Part shown: one piece after another, positions 9,244 through 17,072 of the stretch
Numbering within the stretch: the first letter of the stretch is position 1
How the letters are laid out: each line of letters begins with the position of its first letter
DNA from: Skermanella rosea
Lineage (GTDB): Bacteria; Pseudomonadota; Alphaproteobacteria; Azospirillales; Azospirillaceae
Direction: 5' to 3'
DNA: 64,000 bases
Assembly (NCBI RefSeq): GCF_016806835.2
Contig: NZ_CP086111.1
Span: 1,347,001 to 1,411,000 of the forward strand
The notes under the pieces: generated by a model
What the model was told of the DNA's origin: nothing
The model's database searches: none
Seen by the model: the letters and a program-made list of their open reading frames with translations, nothing else
Position numbers and translations under genes: made by a program

Positions 9244-9981
9244 ATGACTTCCAGGATGACCGAAGTGACCGAGCCTTATTCCCACGTCCAGAAGGCCGCC
9301 GCCTGGGTGGTCCACGCCGTCACGGCGAGCGGGGTGGTGCTCGGGCTGATGGCCCTGCTGGCGCTGGTGGACAACAACGCCAAGGGCTGCCTGCTCTGGC
9401 TCGGCGCGGCCCTCCTGGTCGACGGGGTGGACGGGACGCTGGCCCGGAAATTCTCGGTCAAGCGGGTCCTGCCCAATTTCGACGGGGCGATCCTGGACCT
9501 GGTGATCGACTATCTGACATACGTGTTCATCCCGGCGATCTTCATCTACAAGTTCATCCCGCTTCCGGGGCCGCTCGAACTGGTGGCGGTCGCCTTCATC
9601 CTGCTGTCGGCGCTCTACTGTTTCTGCAACGTCAACATGAAGAGCAACGACAACTATTTCGTGGGATTCCCGGCGGTCTGGAACGTCGTGGCGCTGTACC
9701 TCTTCATCCTGGACCTGGATCCGGCGGTCACCTTCGCCCTGATCACCTTCTTCGCCCTGATGACCTTCACCACGGCCAAGTTCGTGCATCCCTTCCGGGT
9801 GCCGCACCTGATGCCGGTCAACCTCGCGATGACCGCGGTCTGGATGATCAGCAGCCTGCTGCTCGTGCTGGGCCAGCCGGACGACCCGCTGGTGCTGATG
9901 GTGCCGTGGATCGTCGCCTCCGCCTGGTTCACCGGCATCTGCGCCTGGCGGACCGTGCTGGGATACGCGCGCGGCGGCTGA
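9244..9981 (+). CDS. pcs: Phosphatidylcholine synthase
   Basis: About 245 residues with seven or eight membrane segments. It is a CDP-alcohol phosphotransferase of the Pcs type, which condenses choline with CDP-diacylglycerol in the inner membrane. The catalytic stretch near residues 63-90 reads DGVDGTLARKFSVK followed by FDGAILDLVID. This gives the DG-x2-AR...G-x3-D-x3-D pattern with the longer spacing usual in Pcs. The ATG at 9244 is chosen (GGTGGA just upstream), but TTG 9232 and ATG 9256 are in frame. Standalone gene followed by a strong terminator. Confidence 0.93.
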   Translation: MTSRMTEVTEPYSHVQKAAAWVVHAVTASGVVLGLMALLALVDNNAKGCLLWLGAALLVDGVDGTLARKFSVKRVLPNFDGAILDLVIDYLTYVFIPAIFIYKFIPLPGPLELVAVAFILLSALYCFCNVNMKSNDNYFVGFPAVWNVVALYLFILDLDPAVTFALITFFALMTFTTAKFVHPFRVPHLMPVNLAMTAVWMISSLLLVLGQPDDPLVLMVPWIVASAWFTGICAWRTVLGYARGG

Positions 9982-10010
9982 CCGGCCGGCGCCAAGCCCG
10001 AGATCACCGG

Positions 10011-10041
10011 GGCCCGCGGCTTGCCGCGGGCCTCTCTTTTT
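10011..10041 (+). terminator. Rho-independent terminator after pcs
   Basis: GGCCCGCGGC (10011-10020) is followed by TT and its exact complement GCCGCGGGCC (10023-10032), then TCTCTTTTT. A GC-rich hairpin plus T-rich tail 30 bp after the pcs stop separates it from the protease gene. Confidence 0.85.
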
Positions 10042-10132
10042 GCCCACTCCGTTTGTCCGGTGGACAACCCGGCACGGGTTCGTGGGAAACTCGACGCCGG
10101 TCGGTAGAGTCCTGGTAGGAGGAAGCATACCC

Positions 10133-11314
10133 ATGCGAAATTATGCGATCCTGCGAAATCTATCTCCCCTGGCAACCGCGGAGCCGTTCGAGCGCCGCGC
10201 CCGGAGCCTCGGCCGCGGAGCCGCGGTGATCCCGCCCGAGCCGATGATCGACGTGGCCCGGCTGACCTCGCGCCAGGTGCGGGAGGTCGCCCGCGATCCG
10301 GAAGTCCGCGGCATCGCCCCGATCATGCCGATCGCGCTGGTCCGGCCGTTCGAGGTCCCCGAGGCCGAGGCCGCGACCCAGGCCTGGGGCATCGGCGCGG
10401 TCCGGGCCGACGTCTCGGCCTTCAGCGGGGCCGGGGTCACCGTGGCGGTGCTGGATACCGGGATCGACGCCGCCCATCCCGCCTTCGCGGGCGTGGAAGT
10501 GGTCCAGGAGGATTTCTCCGGGTCGGGGAACGGCGACAGGCAGGGGCACGGCACCCACTGCGCCGGCACGATCTTCGGGCGAGACGTGGACGGTACGCGG
10601 ATCGGGGTCGCCCGCGGCGTCAATCGGGCCCTGATCGGCAAGGTGCTGGGCGACGACGGCAGCGGCAACAGCGACATGATCTTCCGCGGCATCCAGTGGG
10701 CGGTCCAGGAGGGCGCGCAGGTGATCTCCATGTCCCTGGGCTTCGACTTCCCCGGGCTGGTCGCCCGGCTGGTGGCGGACGGCTGGCCGCCGGAACTGGC
10801 GACCTCCGTGGCACTGGAGGGCTATCGCGGCAATCTCCGCATGTTCGACGCGCTGATGGAGATGGTCGAGGCGCGGGCCGCCTTCTCGACCGGGACCGTG
10901 CTGGTGGCCGCCGCGGGCAACGAGAGCCGGCGCGACCAGAACAGGGACTTCGAAGTCGCCGTGTCGATCCCGGCGGCGGCCCAGGGCATCATCTCGGTCG
11001 GCGCGCTGGGCCAGACCGGGGCCTCCCTGGGCGTGGCGCCCTTCTCCAACACCTTCCCGCAGGTCAGCGCCCCCGGCGTCAACGTGCTGTCGGCCCGGGC
11101 CGGCGGCGGGCTGGTCGCCCTGAACGGCACCAGCATGGCGACACCCCATGTCGCGGGCGTCGCGGCCCTGTGGTGGGAGGCCATGGGCGGCGCGCCGGCC
11201 CGGATCGCCGCGACGGCGGTCTCGGCGAAGATCCTGGCGTCGGCTCGCACCGAGGTCTTCCTGTCGGACGCGGACCCGGCGGACCGCGGGCTGGGGCTCG
11301 TCACGGCGCCGTGA
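10133..11314 (+). CDS. S8 family subtilisin-like serine protease
   Basis: 393 residues from the ATG at 10133, which has AGGAGGA 10 bp upstream. The ~75-residue N-terminal part resembles a short inhibitor/prodomain region (ARLTSRQVREVARDPEVRGI). The catalytic triad is D108 in AVLDTGID, H139 in GHGTHCAG and S334 in NGTSMATPH, with the oxyanion Asn in AAAGNES. No signal peptide or membrane segment is visible, so it is either cytoplasmic or exported by a non-Sec route. It is preceded by the pcs terminator and followed by a lipoprotein gene on the same strand. Confidence 0.92.
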   Translation: MRNYAILRNLSPLATAEPFERRARSLGRGAAVIPPEPMIDVARLTSRQVREVARDPEVRGIAPIMPIALVRPFEVPEAEAATQAWGIGAVRADVSAFSGAGVTVAVLDTGIDAAHPAFAGVEVVQEDFSGSGNGDRQGHGTHCAGTIFGRDVDGTRIGVARGVNRALIGKVLGDDGSGNSDMIFRGIQWAVQEGAQVISMSLGFDFPGLVARLVADGWPPELATSVALEGYRGNLRMFDALMEMVEARAAFSTGTVLVAAAGNESRRDQNRDFEVAVSIPAAAQGIISVGALGQTGASLGVAPFSNTFPQVSAPGVNVLSARAGGGLVALNGTSMATPHVAGVAALWWEAMGGAPARIAATAVSAKILASARTEVFLSDADPADRGLGLVTAP

Positions 11315-11385
11315 GCCGGCGGCCGGGGTGAACCACCGGGCCGGGCGGCGTGTTGTCGAGGAGGTTTCCGTCCCGTGAGGTCTCC

Positions 11386-11913
11386 TTGAAACGCGTCGTC
11401 CCCGGCCTGCTGCTGGCCGCCCTGCTGGCGGGCTGCCAAGCGCCCGTCCGCATGTCCAACATGATCGTCCCCGGCACCGAGCGGATCGCCGGGCAGACCG
11501 ACCGCGCGCTCGCGGTCCAGGTCGGCAGCGTGGGCGGAGGAAGCTCCCTGAATGTCCTGAACCAGATCCAGGTCTCCGACCTGGACCTGCGGGAGGCCCT
11601 GATCAATTCGCTCGCGGTGCGCGGCGCCCTGGCGGCGAGCCAGCCGCGCTACCGGGTCGATGCCGAACTGGTCCGCACGACCCGGGGCCTGCAGGAGATC
11701 CTGCTGGGGCTCAACGTGACGGCGGAGGTGGAGATCCGGTACCTGGTCACCGACGTGGCGACCGGAGCGGTCGTCTTCTCCCGGCCGATCGCCTCGACCG
11801 GGACCGCGTCCTCGTCGGACTATTTCAGCCCGACCGAGCGGACGCGCGTCGCGACCGAGCGGGCCATCCAGGACAACATGCGGAAGCTGCTGGCGGAGCT
11901 TTACGGTTTGTGA
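11386..11913 (+). CDS. Putative lipoprotein (175 aa)
   Basis: No named family recognised. From the TTG at 11386 the product starts LKRVVPGLLLAALLAGC, a typical lipoprotein signal with lipobox LLAGC. The mature protein is about 160 residues, predicted alpha/beta, with YRVDAELVRTTRG and VEIRYLVTDVATGAVVF. This is reminiscent of small periplasmic/outer-membrane lipoproteins that assemble with transporters. TGAGG precedes the TTG. An alternative GTG at 11350 would place 12 hydrophilic residues before the signal. It converges with the RND efflux operon. Confidence 0.75.
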   Translation: MKRVVPGLLLAALLAGCQAPVRMSNMIVPGTERIAGQTDRALAVQVGSVGGGSSLNVLNQIQVSDLDLREALINSLAVRGALAASQPRYRVDAELVRTTRGLQEILLGLNVTAEVEIRYLVTDVATGAVVFSRPIASTGTASSSDYFSPTERTRVATERAIQDNMRKLLAELYGL

Positions 11914-11955
11914 CCCGCCCCGGTCGCCCCCATTGCCCTTGAATCATCTGTATCA

Positions 11956-14900
11956 TCACTCCGCCGGCTGGCGGTTTCGCAGGCCCTGGAGTTGGCGGTT
12001 CAGGTCCTCCGCGACGGAATTGGCGGGGCGGGTGAAGCGGGCCAAGAGGTCGTAGAGCACCGGCGTGACGAACAGGGTCAGCAGGGACGCGACCGTCAGC
12101 CCGCCGATGATCACGGCGCCGATGGCGACCCGGCTCTCGGCGCCGGCCCCGCTGGCCAGCAGCAGGGGCACCGCGCCCAGCACGGTGGACAGCACCGTCA
12201 TCAGGATCGGGCGGAACCGGAGCGCCGATCCTTCCGTGATCGCCTGCCGGACGTCCATCCCCTCGGCGCGGAGCTGGTTGGCGAACTCGACGATCAGGAT
12301 GCCGTTCTTCGCCATCAGGCCGATCAGCAGCACCATCCCGACCTGGCTGTAGATGTTCAGGGACAACCCGCCCAACGCCAGCGCGGCGAGAGCGCCGGCG
12401 AGGCCGAGCGGCACCGTCAGCATGATGATCAGCGGATGGATGAAGCTTTCGAACTGGGCGGCCAGCACCAGGAAGACGATCAGCAGCGCGATCCCGAAGG
12501 TGACGGCGATGCCGCCCGAGGTCTCGAGGAACTGCTGGCTCTGCCCGGTATAGCTCAGCCGGCCCTCGGGCGGCAGTTCCTCCGCGGCGATCTCGTTGAT
12601 GTAGTCGATGGCGGACCCCAGGTCGTACCCGTCGGCGAGCGACGCCGAGATGGTGATCGAGGGCAACCGGTCGAATCGCTTCAGCTCGGGAGCCGCCGCC
12701 AGTTCCTCCAGCGTGACCAGGGCGTTGAGCGGGACCAGCGAGCCGTCGTCGCCGGACCGGACGAAGATGTTCTTCAGGTCGGCGGGCGTCTGGCGGTCGC
12801 TGTCGCGCGCCTGGATGATCACGGGATAGACCCGGCCGCGGTTGATGTAGTCCGTGACCTCGCGGGAGGCCAGCATGGTCTGGAGCGTGCTGCCGATCCG
12901 CTCGATCCCGATCTCCAGGTCGTCCGCCTTGCGGCGGTCGATCAGCACGTTGAACTGGGGCCGGGTCGCCTCGAAGTCGGTCTCCACGTTCTGGAGGCCG
13001 GGGTTCTCCAGGGCGCGGGCGACGATGCGGTCAGACCATTCCTGGATCGTGTCGTAGTCCTGGCCGCCGATCACCACTTGGAGCGGCGCGCTGCTGCCGC
13101 GCTGGCCCAGGCCGGCGGGATTGACCGGGAAGGCGCGGACGCCGGGAATGCCGCTGATGCCGGGGATGATCGAGTTCACGATCTCGCGCTGGCTCCGCTC
13201 GCGCTCGGCCCAGTCGGCCAGGCCGACCACCACGAAGCCGCGGCCCGGCTGGTTGCGGAACCCCACGATGGCGAAGATGCGCTCGGCCTCCCCGGACTCC
13301 CGCAGGGGAGCGAGGACTTCCTCGATGCGCCGCGCGTTGGCGTCGGTGTAGCCGGCCGTGGCCCCCTCGGGCGCGGTCACCGGGATGAAGAAGACGCCGC
13401 GGTCCTCCGTCGGGGTCAGCTCGCGCGGGAGGATGTCGTAAAGCAGGACGGTCCCGGCGGAGATGGCACCGGCCACCGCGAGCACCAGGACAGGCATGCC
13501 GAGCGCGCGCCTGAGGAGACGCCGGTAGCCATCCGCCATGGCGTTGAAAGCGCGCTCCAGCCCCCGGCCGATCCGTCCGGGCTTCTCGCCGCCGCGCAGC
13601 AGCTTGGAACACAGCATGGCGCACAGGGACAGCGCCACGAAGGTGGATATCGCGACCGCCGCGGCCATGACGACGCCGAACTCCGCGAACAGGCGGCCGA
13701 CCTGCCCCTCCAGCGTCGAGATCGGCAGGAAGACCGCGACCAGCGTCAGCGAGGTCGCGATCACGGCGAAGGTGACCTGCCTGGTGCCGAGGAAGGCGGC
13801 GGCCAGCGGATGCTCGCCTTCCTCCACCCGCCGCTGGATGTTCTCCAGCACGACGATCGCGTCGTCCACCACCAGGCCGATGGCGAGCAGGAGCGCCAGC
13901 AGGGTCAGGACGTTGATCGAGAAGCCGAAGGCATAGATGAAGGCCAGCGTGCCGATCACGGCGACCGGGATCGTGACGGCCGGGACGATCGTTGCGCGAA
14001 CGGAATGAAGAAACAGGAAGATCACCGCGATCACCAGCAGCACCGACATGCCGAGCGCGATCACCACCTCCTCGATCGACTGGGAGATGAAGGTGGCGTC
14101 GTCGGAGCTGACCATCACCGACATGCCCTCGGGCAGGGTGGGGCGCAGCGCTTCCAGCTCGGCGCGGACCTGGTTGCTGACCTCGATCGTGTTGGCCTGG
14201 GACTGGCGCAGCACGCCCAAGCCGACCGCGGCCTGGCCGTTGGACCGGACGACGGAGTCGTCATCCTCGACCCCCAGCTCGACCTGGGCCAGGTCGCCGA
14301 GGCGGACCGGGAAACTGCCGACCTGCGCCACGACGATGTCGCGGAACTCCTCCACCGTGCGCAGCCTTGTGTCGGTCCGGATGGTGAACTGGCGGGACAC
14401 CGATTCGAGCTCGCCCGCCGGCAATTCCACATTGTTCCGCCGCAGGGCCGATTCCACGTCGGCGACGGTCAGGTTGCGGGCGGCCAGCGCCTCGCGGTCC
14501 AGCCAGATGCGGATGGCGTAGCGCCGCTCGCCGAAGATCTCGACCTGCGCCACCCCGTTCAGCACCGACAGCCGGTCCACGATGAAGCGGCTGGCATAGT
14601 CGTTGATGTCGGCCGGCGTCATGCGGTCGCTGGTGATGGCGATGCGCATGATCGGCTGGGCGTCGCTGTCGGTCTTGACGATCTCCGGCGGGTCCGCCTC
14701 CTCCGGCAGGTCCACGGACACGCGGCCGACCGCGTCGCGCACGTCGTTGGCGGCCTGGTCGATATCGCGGGAGGTGACGAATTCGACCACGATGCGGCCG
14801 CGGCCGAGACGGCTGGACGAGCGGATGCTGCGGATGCCGTCCACGCTGCTGATGCCGCCCTCGATCACCTCGATGATCTCGGTGTCGATGATCTCCGGTG

Positions 14901-15060
14901 CTGCGCCGGGATAGGTCATGGTGATCGTGACGACCGCGGTATCGACGTCCGGCAGTTCGCGCACCGGCAGCCGCATCAGGGCGGCGATGCCGATGACGAC
15001 GATGAGCGCGCTGAGGACGATCGCGAGGACCGGGCGCTTGATGCTGAGGTCGGAGATCAT
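11956..15060 (-). CDS. RND efflux transporter permease (HAE1/AcrB-MexF class)
   Basis: 1034 residues, full length for a hydrophobe/amphiphile RND pump. The first membrane helix (KRPVLAIVLSALIVVIGIAA) leads into the porter domain. The proton-relay Asp pair is D399/D400 (LVVDDAIVVLEN) and the partner Lys is K918 (GLMAKNGILIVEF). It exports hydrophobic compounds from membrane or periplasm together with the membrane-fusion protein encoded immediately upstream, whose stop overlaps this start codon (ATGA). No outer-membrane factor gene is adjacent, so a distant TolC-like protein must serve. The sequence resembles multidrug pumps, but the substrate is not evident. Confidence 0.95.
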   Translation of the reverse strand: MISDLSIKRPVLAIVLSALIVVIGIAALMRLPVRELPDVDTAVVTITMTYPGAAPEIIDTEIIEVIEGGISSVDGIRSIRSSSRLGRGRIVVEFVTSRDIDQAANDVRDAVGRVSVDLPEEADPPEIVKTDSDAQPIMRIAITSDRMTPADINDYASRFIVDRLSVLNGVAQVEIFGERRYAIRIWLDREALAARNLTVADVESALRRNNVELPAGELESVSRQFTIRTDTRLRTVEEFRDIVVAQVGSFPVRLGDLAQVELGVEDDDSVVRSNGQAAVGLGVLRQSQANTIEVSNQVRAELEALRPTLPEGMSVMVSSDDATFISQSIEEVVIALGMSVLLVIAVIFLFLHSVRATIVPAVTIPVAVIGTLAFIYAFGFSINVLTLLALLLAIGLVVDDAIVVLENIQRRVEEGEHPLAAAFLGTRQVTFAVIATSLTLVAVFLPISTLEGQVGRLFAEFGVVMAAAVAISTFVALSLCAMLCSKLLRGGEKPGRIGRGLERAFNAMADGYRRLLRRALGMPVLVLAVAGAISAGTVLLYDILPRELTPTEDRGVFFIPVTAPEGATAGYTDANARRIEEVLAPLRESGEAERIFAIVGFRNQPGRGFVVVGLADWAERERSQREIVNSIIPGISGIPGVRAFPVNPAGLGQRGSSAPLQVVIGGQDYDTIQEWSDRIVARALENPGLQNVETDFEATRPQFNVLIDRRKADDLEIGIERIGSTLQTMLASREVTDYINRGRVYPVIIQARDSDRQTPADLKNIFVRSGDDGSLVPLNALVTLEELAAAPELKRFDRLPSITISASLADGYDLGSAIDYINEIAAEELPPEGRLSYTGQSQQFLETSGGIAVTFGIALLIVFLVLAAQFESFIHPLIIMLTVPLGLAGALAALALGGLSLNIYSQVGMVLLIGLMAKNGILIVEFANQLRAEGMDVRQAITEGSALRFRPILMTVLSTVLGAVPLLLASGAGAESRVAIGAVIIGGLTVASLLTLFVTPVLYDLLARFTRPANSVAEDLNRQLQGLRNRQPAE

Positions 15061-16178
15061 CCCGCCCGCTCCGCCACCTTGTCGGCGCTGTCCTCGGACG
15101 AGGGCGCCGGCTCCGACGGCAGTCGGACGGCCGCGCCGGGGCGCAGCCGCTGGAGACCCGCGGTGACGACGCGGTCGCCGATCCCGATCCCCTCGACCAC
15201 CTCGACCTCGCCGACGCGGCGCTGGCCGAGCCGGACTTCGACCCGTTCCGCCCGGGGCTCGGCCGGCGTCCCGACGATGCGGTAGACGAAGTTGGAACGC
15301 CCTTCGGCCAGCACGGCCTCCTCCGGGACCAGGATGGCGTCGGGGCGGGTGGACAGGGTGACCCGGGCCAGCATGAACAAGCCACCGGGCAGGCGGGCAT
15401 CGGGGTTGGGAAACTCGGCACGGACCCGGAACGACCGCGACACCGCGTCGATCCGGGTGTCTATGGCGGCGACGGCGCCGGTGAAGTCCGTGTCCGGGAA
15501 CGCGGTGCTGGTGGCGCTCACGGGCTGCCCCTGGCGGATCGCGCCGAAGAAGCGCTCCGGCACCGCGAATTCGAGCTCGATGACGGACAGGTCGTCCAGC
15601 CGGGTCAGCACCGTGCTGTCGGTGACGCGGGCGCCCACATCGACCTCCCGCAATCCGACGATGCCGGCGAAAGGCGCGTTGACCGTGCGGTCGCGCAGCC
15701 GCTGCCGTTCCGCCGCGACCCGGGCCTCGGCCGTCAGGAAGGCCGCCCGCAACTCGTCCACCCGCGCTTCCGAGACGGCGCTGTTGGAGACGAGCTGCCG
15801 GGCGCGCTCAAGCTGCGCCCTGGCATCGACCAGGACGGCCTCGGCCTCGGCGAGGTTCGCTTCCTGGATGCCGCGGTCGAGGCGGACCAGGGGCTGGCCC
15901 TGTTCGACGCGCTGGCCGGTCTCGAACAGGATCTCGTCCACCCGGCCGCTGTCGTCGGCGATCACCTCGATCGACTGGCGCGGCCGGGTCGTGCCGACCG
16001 CCTCGATCACCTCGGAAACCTCGCCCCGGCGGGCTTCGGCGACTTCGACGGGAACGGCGCGGGGACCCTCCTGGGCCTGCTGGGCGGCGTCGCCTCCCGA
16101 CGGGTCCAGGTACCACCAGGCACCGGCGGCAAGGGCGATCAGGACCAGGACGATGACGATCTGGCGGACCATGGTCAT
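15057..16178 (-). CDS. RND efflux periplasmic adaptor (membrane fusion protein)
   Basis: About 373 residues. A single N-terminal membrane anchor (VRQIVIVLVLIALAAGAWWY) is followed by a lipoyl/barrel-sandwich half (AVGTTRPRQSIEVIADDSGR), a coiled hairpin (VLVDARAQLERARQLVSNSA) and the beta-barrel/MP domain. It bridges the RND pump to an outer-membrane channel. The start at ATG 16178 is chosen over the upstream in-frame codon at 16241 because it directly precedes the anchor. A second ATG at 16172 is equally possible. The stop overlaps the ATG of the pump gene. Confidence 0.93.
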   Translation of the reverse strand: MTMVRQIVIVLVLIALAAGAWWYLDPSGGDAAQQAQEGPRAVPVEVAEARRGEVSEVIEAVGTTRPRQSIEVIADDSGRVDEILFETGQRVEQGQPLVRLDRGIQEANLAEAEAVLVDARAQLERARQLVSNSAVSEARVDELRAAFLTAEARVAAERQRLRDRTVNAPFAGIVGLREVDVGARVTDSTVLTRLDDLSVIELEFAVPERFFGAIRQGQPVSATSTAFPDTDFTGAVAAIDTRIDAVSRSFRVRAEFPNPDARLPGGLFMLARVTLSTRPDAILVPEEAVLAEGRSNFVYRIVGTPAEPRAERVEVRLGQRRVGEVEVVEGIGIGDRVVTAGLQRLRPGAAVRLPSEPAPSSEDSADKVAERAG

Positions 16179-16290
16179 CGAGCGGCTCGTAGCATGGAGA
16201 GTTCCCCGGCGGTGATTGGACCCCCTATAAGCTTGCCGCAAAGCGGCTCATGACAAGGGCAAAACGAACCGGGCACTTTTCGGCGCGGGC

Positions 16291-16379
16291 GCGCGAACCC
16301 CAAGCGGTTGCATCTTTCCCGGGAGGTTCGCGCAAGTGCCTGTCTGCGCCGTTATCCCAAAAGTAGATAACAGGACCAG
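16291..16379 (+). promoter_or_regulatory. Candidate CRISPR leader
   Basis: Sequence directly 5' of the intact CRISPR repeat. It contains a 9-bp inverted repeat (GCGCGAACC at 16291-16299 and GGTTCGCGC at 16325-16333) and a short AT-containing stretch before the repeat. Position and orientation fit a leader, because the repeat ends in ATTGAAAC and the degenerate copy is distal. Assignment is inferred. Confidence 0.45.
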
Positions 16380-16478
16380 GTCGCCTCTCATGCGGGGGCG
16401 TGGATTGAAACGATCACGGGGCTCCAATCAGCGACCTCAATGCTCGGTCGCCCTCCGCACGGTAAGCGCCTGCGCCGC
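16380..16478 (+). CRISPR. One-spacer type I-C CRISPR remnant (repeat-spacer-degenerate repeat)
   Basis: The repeat at 16380-16411 is 32 bp and ends GGGGGCGTGGATTGAAAC, matching the type I-C repeat consensus including the GTCGCC start. A 35-bp spacer (16412-16446) follows, exactly the usual I-C spacer length. A second repeat begins at 16447 with GTCGCCCTCCGCACGG (16 bp conserved) and then diverges, as terminal repeats do. No further unit is found 67 bp upstream or downstream. No cas gene lies within the window: the flanking genes are an efflux adaptor and a sugar-acid dehydratase. This is an orphan or collapsed array. Confidence 0.75.
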
Positions 16479-16536
16479 TGGCCACCGGGCGGAAGATGCG
16501 GTTGCCGCCAAGGCTGCCGCTCCAGGGGCCGGCGAC

Positions 16537-16820
16537 TCAATCCGACAGGCCGATCGTGAACGCCACGGCGGACGTGATCCGGGCCAGATCGTCGTCCGAG
16601 ACCCGGCCAATCACCGACCCGATGCGGCGGCGATGCACGGTCGGAGGCTTGTCTGCCATGGCCTGGGAAACCTCAGGCAGCCCGTTTTCGATGCTCGGCT
16701 AAGCGTTATGCGCAGGTCGCCGGCCACCAGTTCTTTCGTGCACTGGACGATCGCCACTGATGGATGGTGCTGCGGAATAGCGTCTGTCTGGAGGATCACC
16801 GCAGGGCGCGGTTTGGATGC
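16537..16820 (-). pseudogene. MazF/PemK-family toxin, truncated and frameshifted
   Basis: On the minus strand, from about 16814, one frame reads KPRPAVILQTDAIPQHHPSV and continues to LRITL, the core of MazF-type mRNA interferases. Near 16700 the reading must shift by one base to continue as PSIENGLPEVSQAMADKPPT, RRRIGSVIGRVSDDDL and a stop at 16537-16539. That second part matches the MazF C-terminus (PSxENGL...Q.M.DK...RRxRIG.VIG). A single-base deletion in the codon between ITL and PS explains the break. The N-terminal ~20 residues (usual RGDI/V...G) and any antitoxin are absent. It lies 60 bp from the CRISPR remnant. Confidence 0.75.
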
Positions 16821-16972
16821 ATTCTCTGCTTCAACCAAAAGCGGAGAATGCCTGTGTGAAGTTGCTCCGCATGGGGCGGAGTCGGAGCCGTCGCTTTTCT
16901 TCTTTCCGTTCGTCATCCGTGGGCTTCACCTGCGCATCCCTATGTAAGGAAGCTGGGTGAAGCCCGCGGGGA

Positions 16973-17000
16973 GATGCCCGGATCAAGTCCGGGCATGACG
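16973..17000 (+). repeat. REP-like palindrome, copy 1 (CCGGATCAAGTCCGG family)
   Basis: ATGCCCGGA (16974-16982), TCAAG, TCCGGGCAT (16988-16996), then GACG. The same core recurs at 22614-22628 and 43761-43775. Just upstream, GGGCTTCACC (16921-16930) and GGTGAAGCCC (16956-16965) form another inverted repeat. It is located between the CRISPR/MazF relic and the 3' end of the dehydratase gene. Confidence 0.75.
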
Positions 17001-17072
17001 AAAAGGGAGTGCTATTGCCTGTCCACTGTTCTCCTGAGGGCTGTGGCTCAGGCTCGACCGGGCCGCGCTACC

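Noticed and set aside
11992-15285. 1097-codon plus-strand open frame across the RND pump
   Set aside because: The low-complexity H/D/G/Q/R-rich composition is an antisense shadow. The minus-strand RND protein has full-length family features and the essential Asp and Lys residues.
16336-16947. 203-codon plus-strand open frame over the CRISPR remnant and mazF pseudogene
   Set aside because: It runs through the CRISPR repeats and antisense to the toxin relic; no protein-like features or third-position bias.
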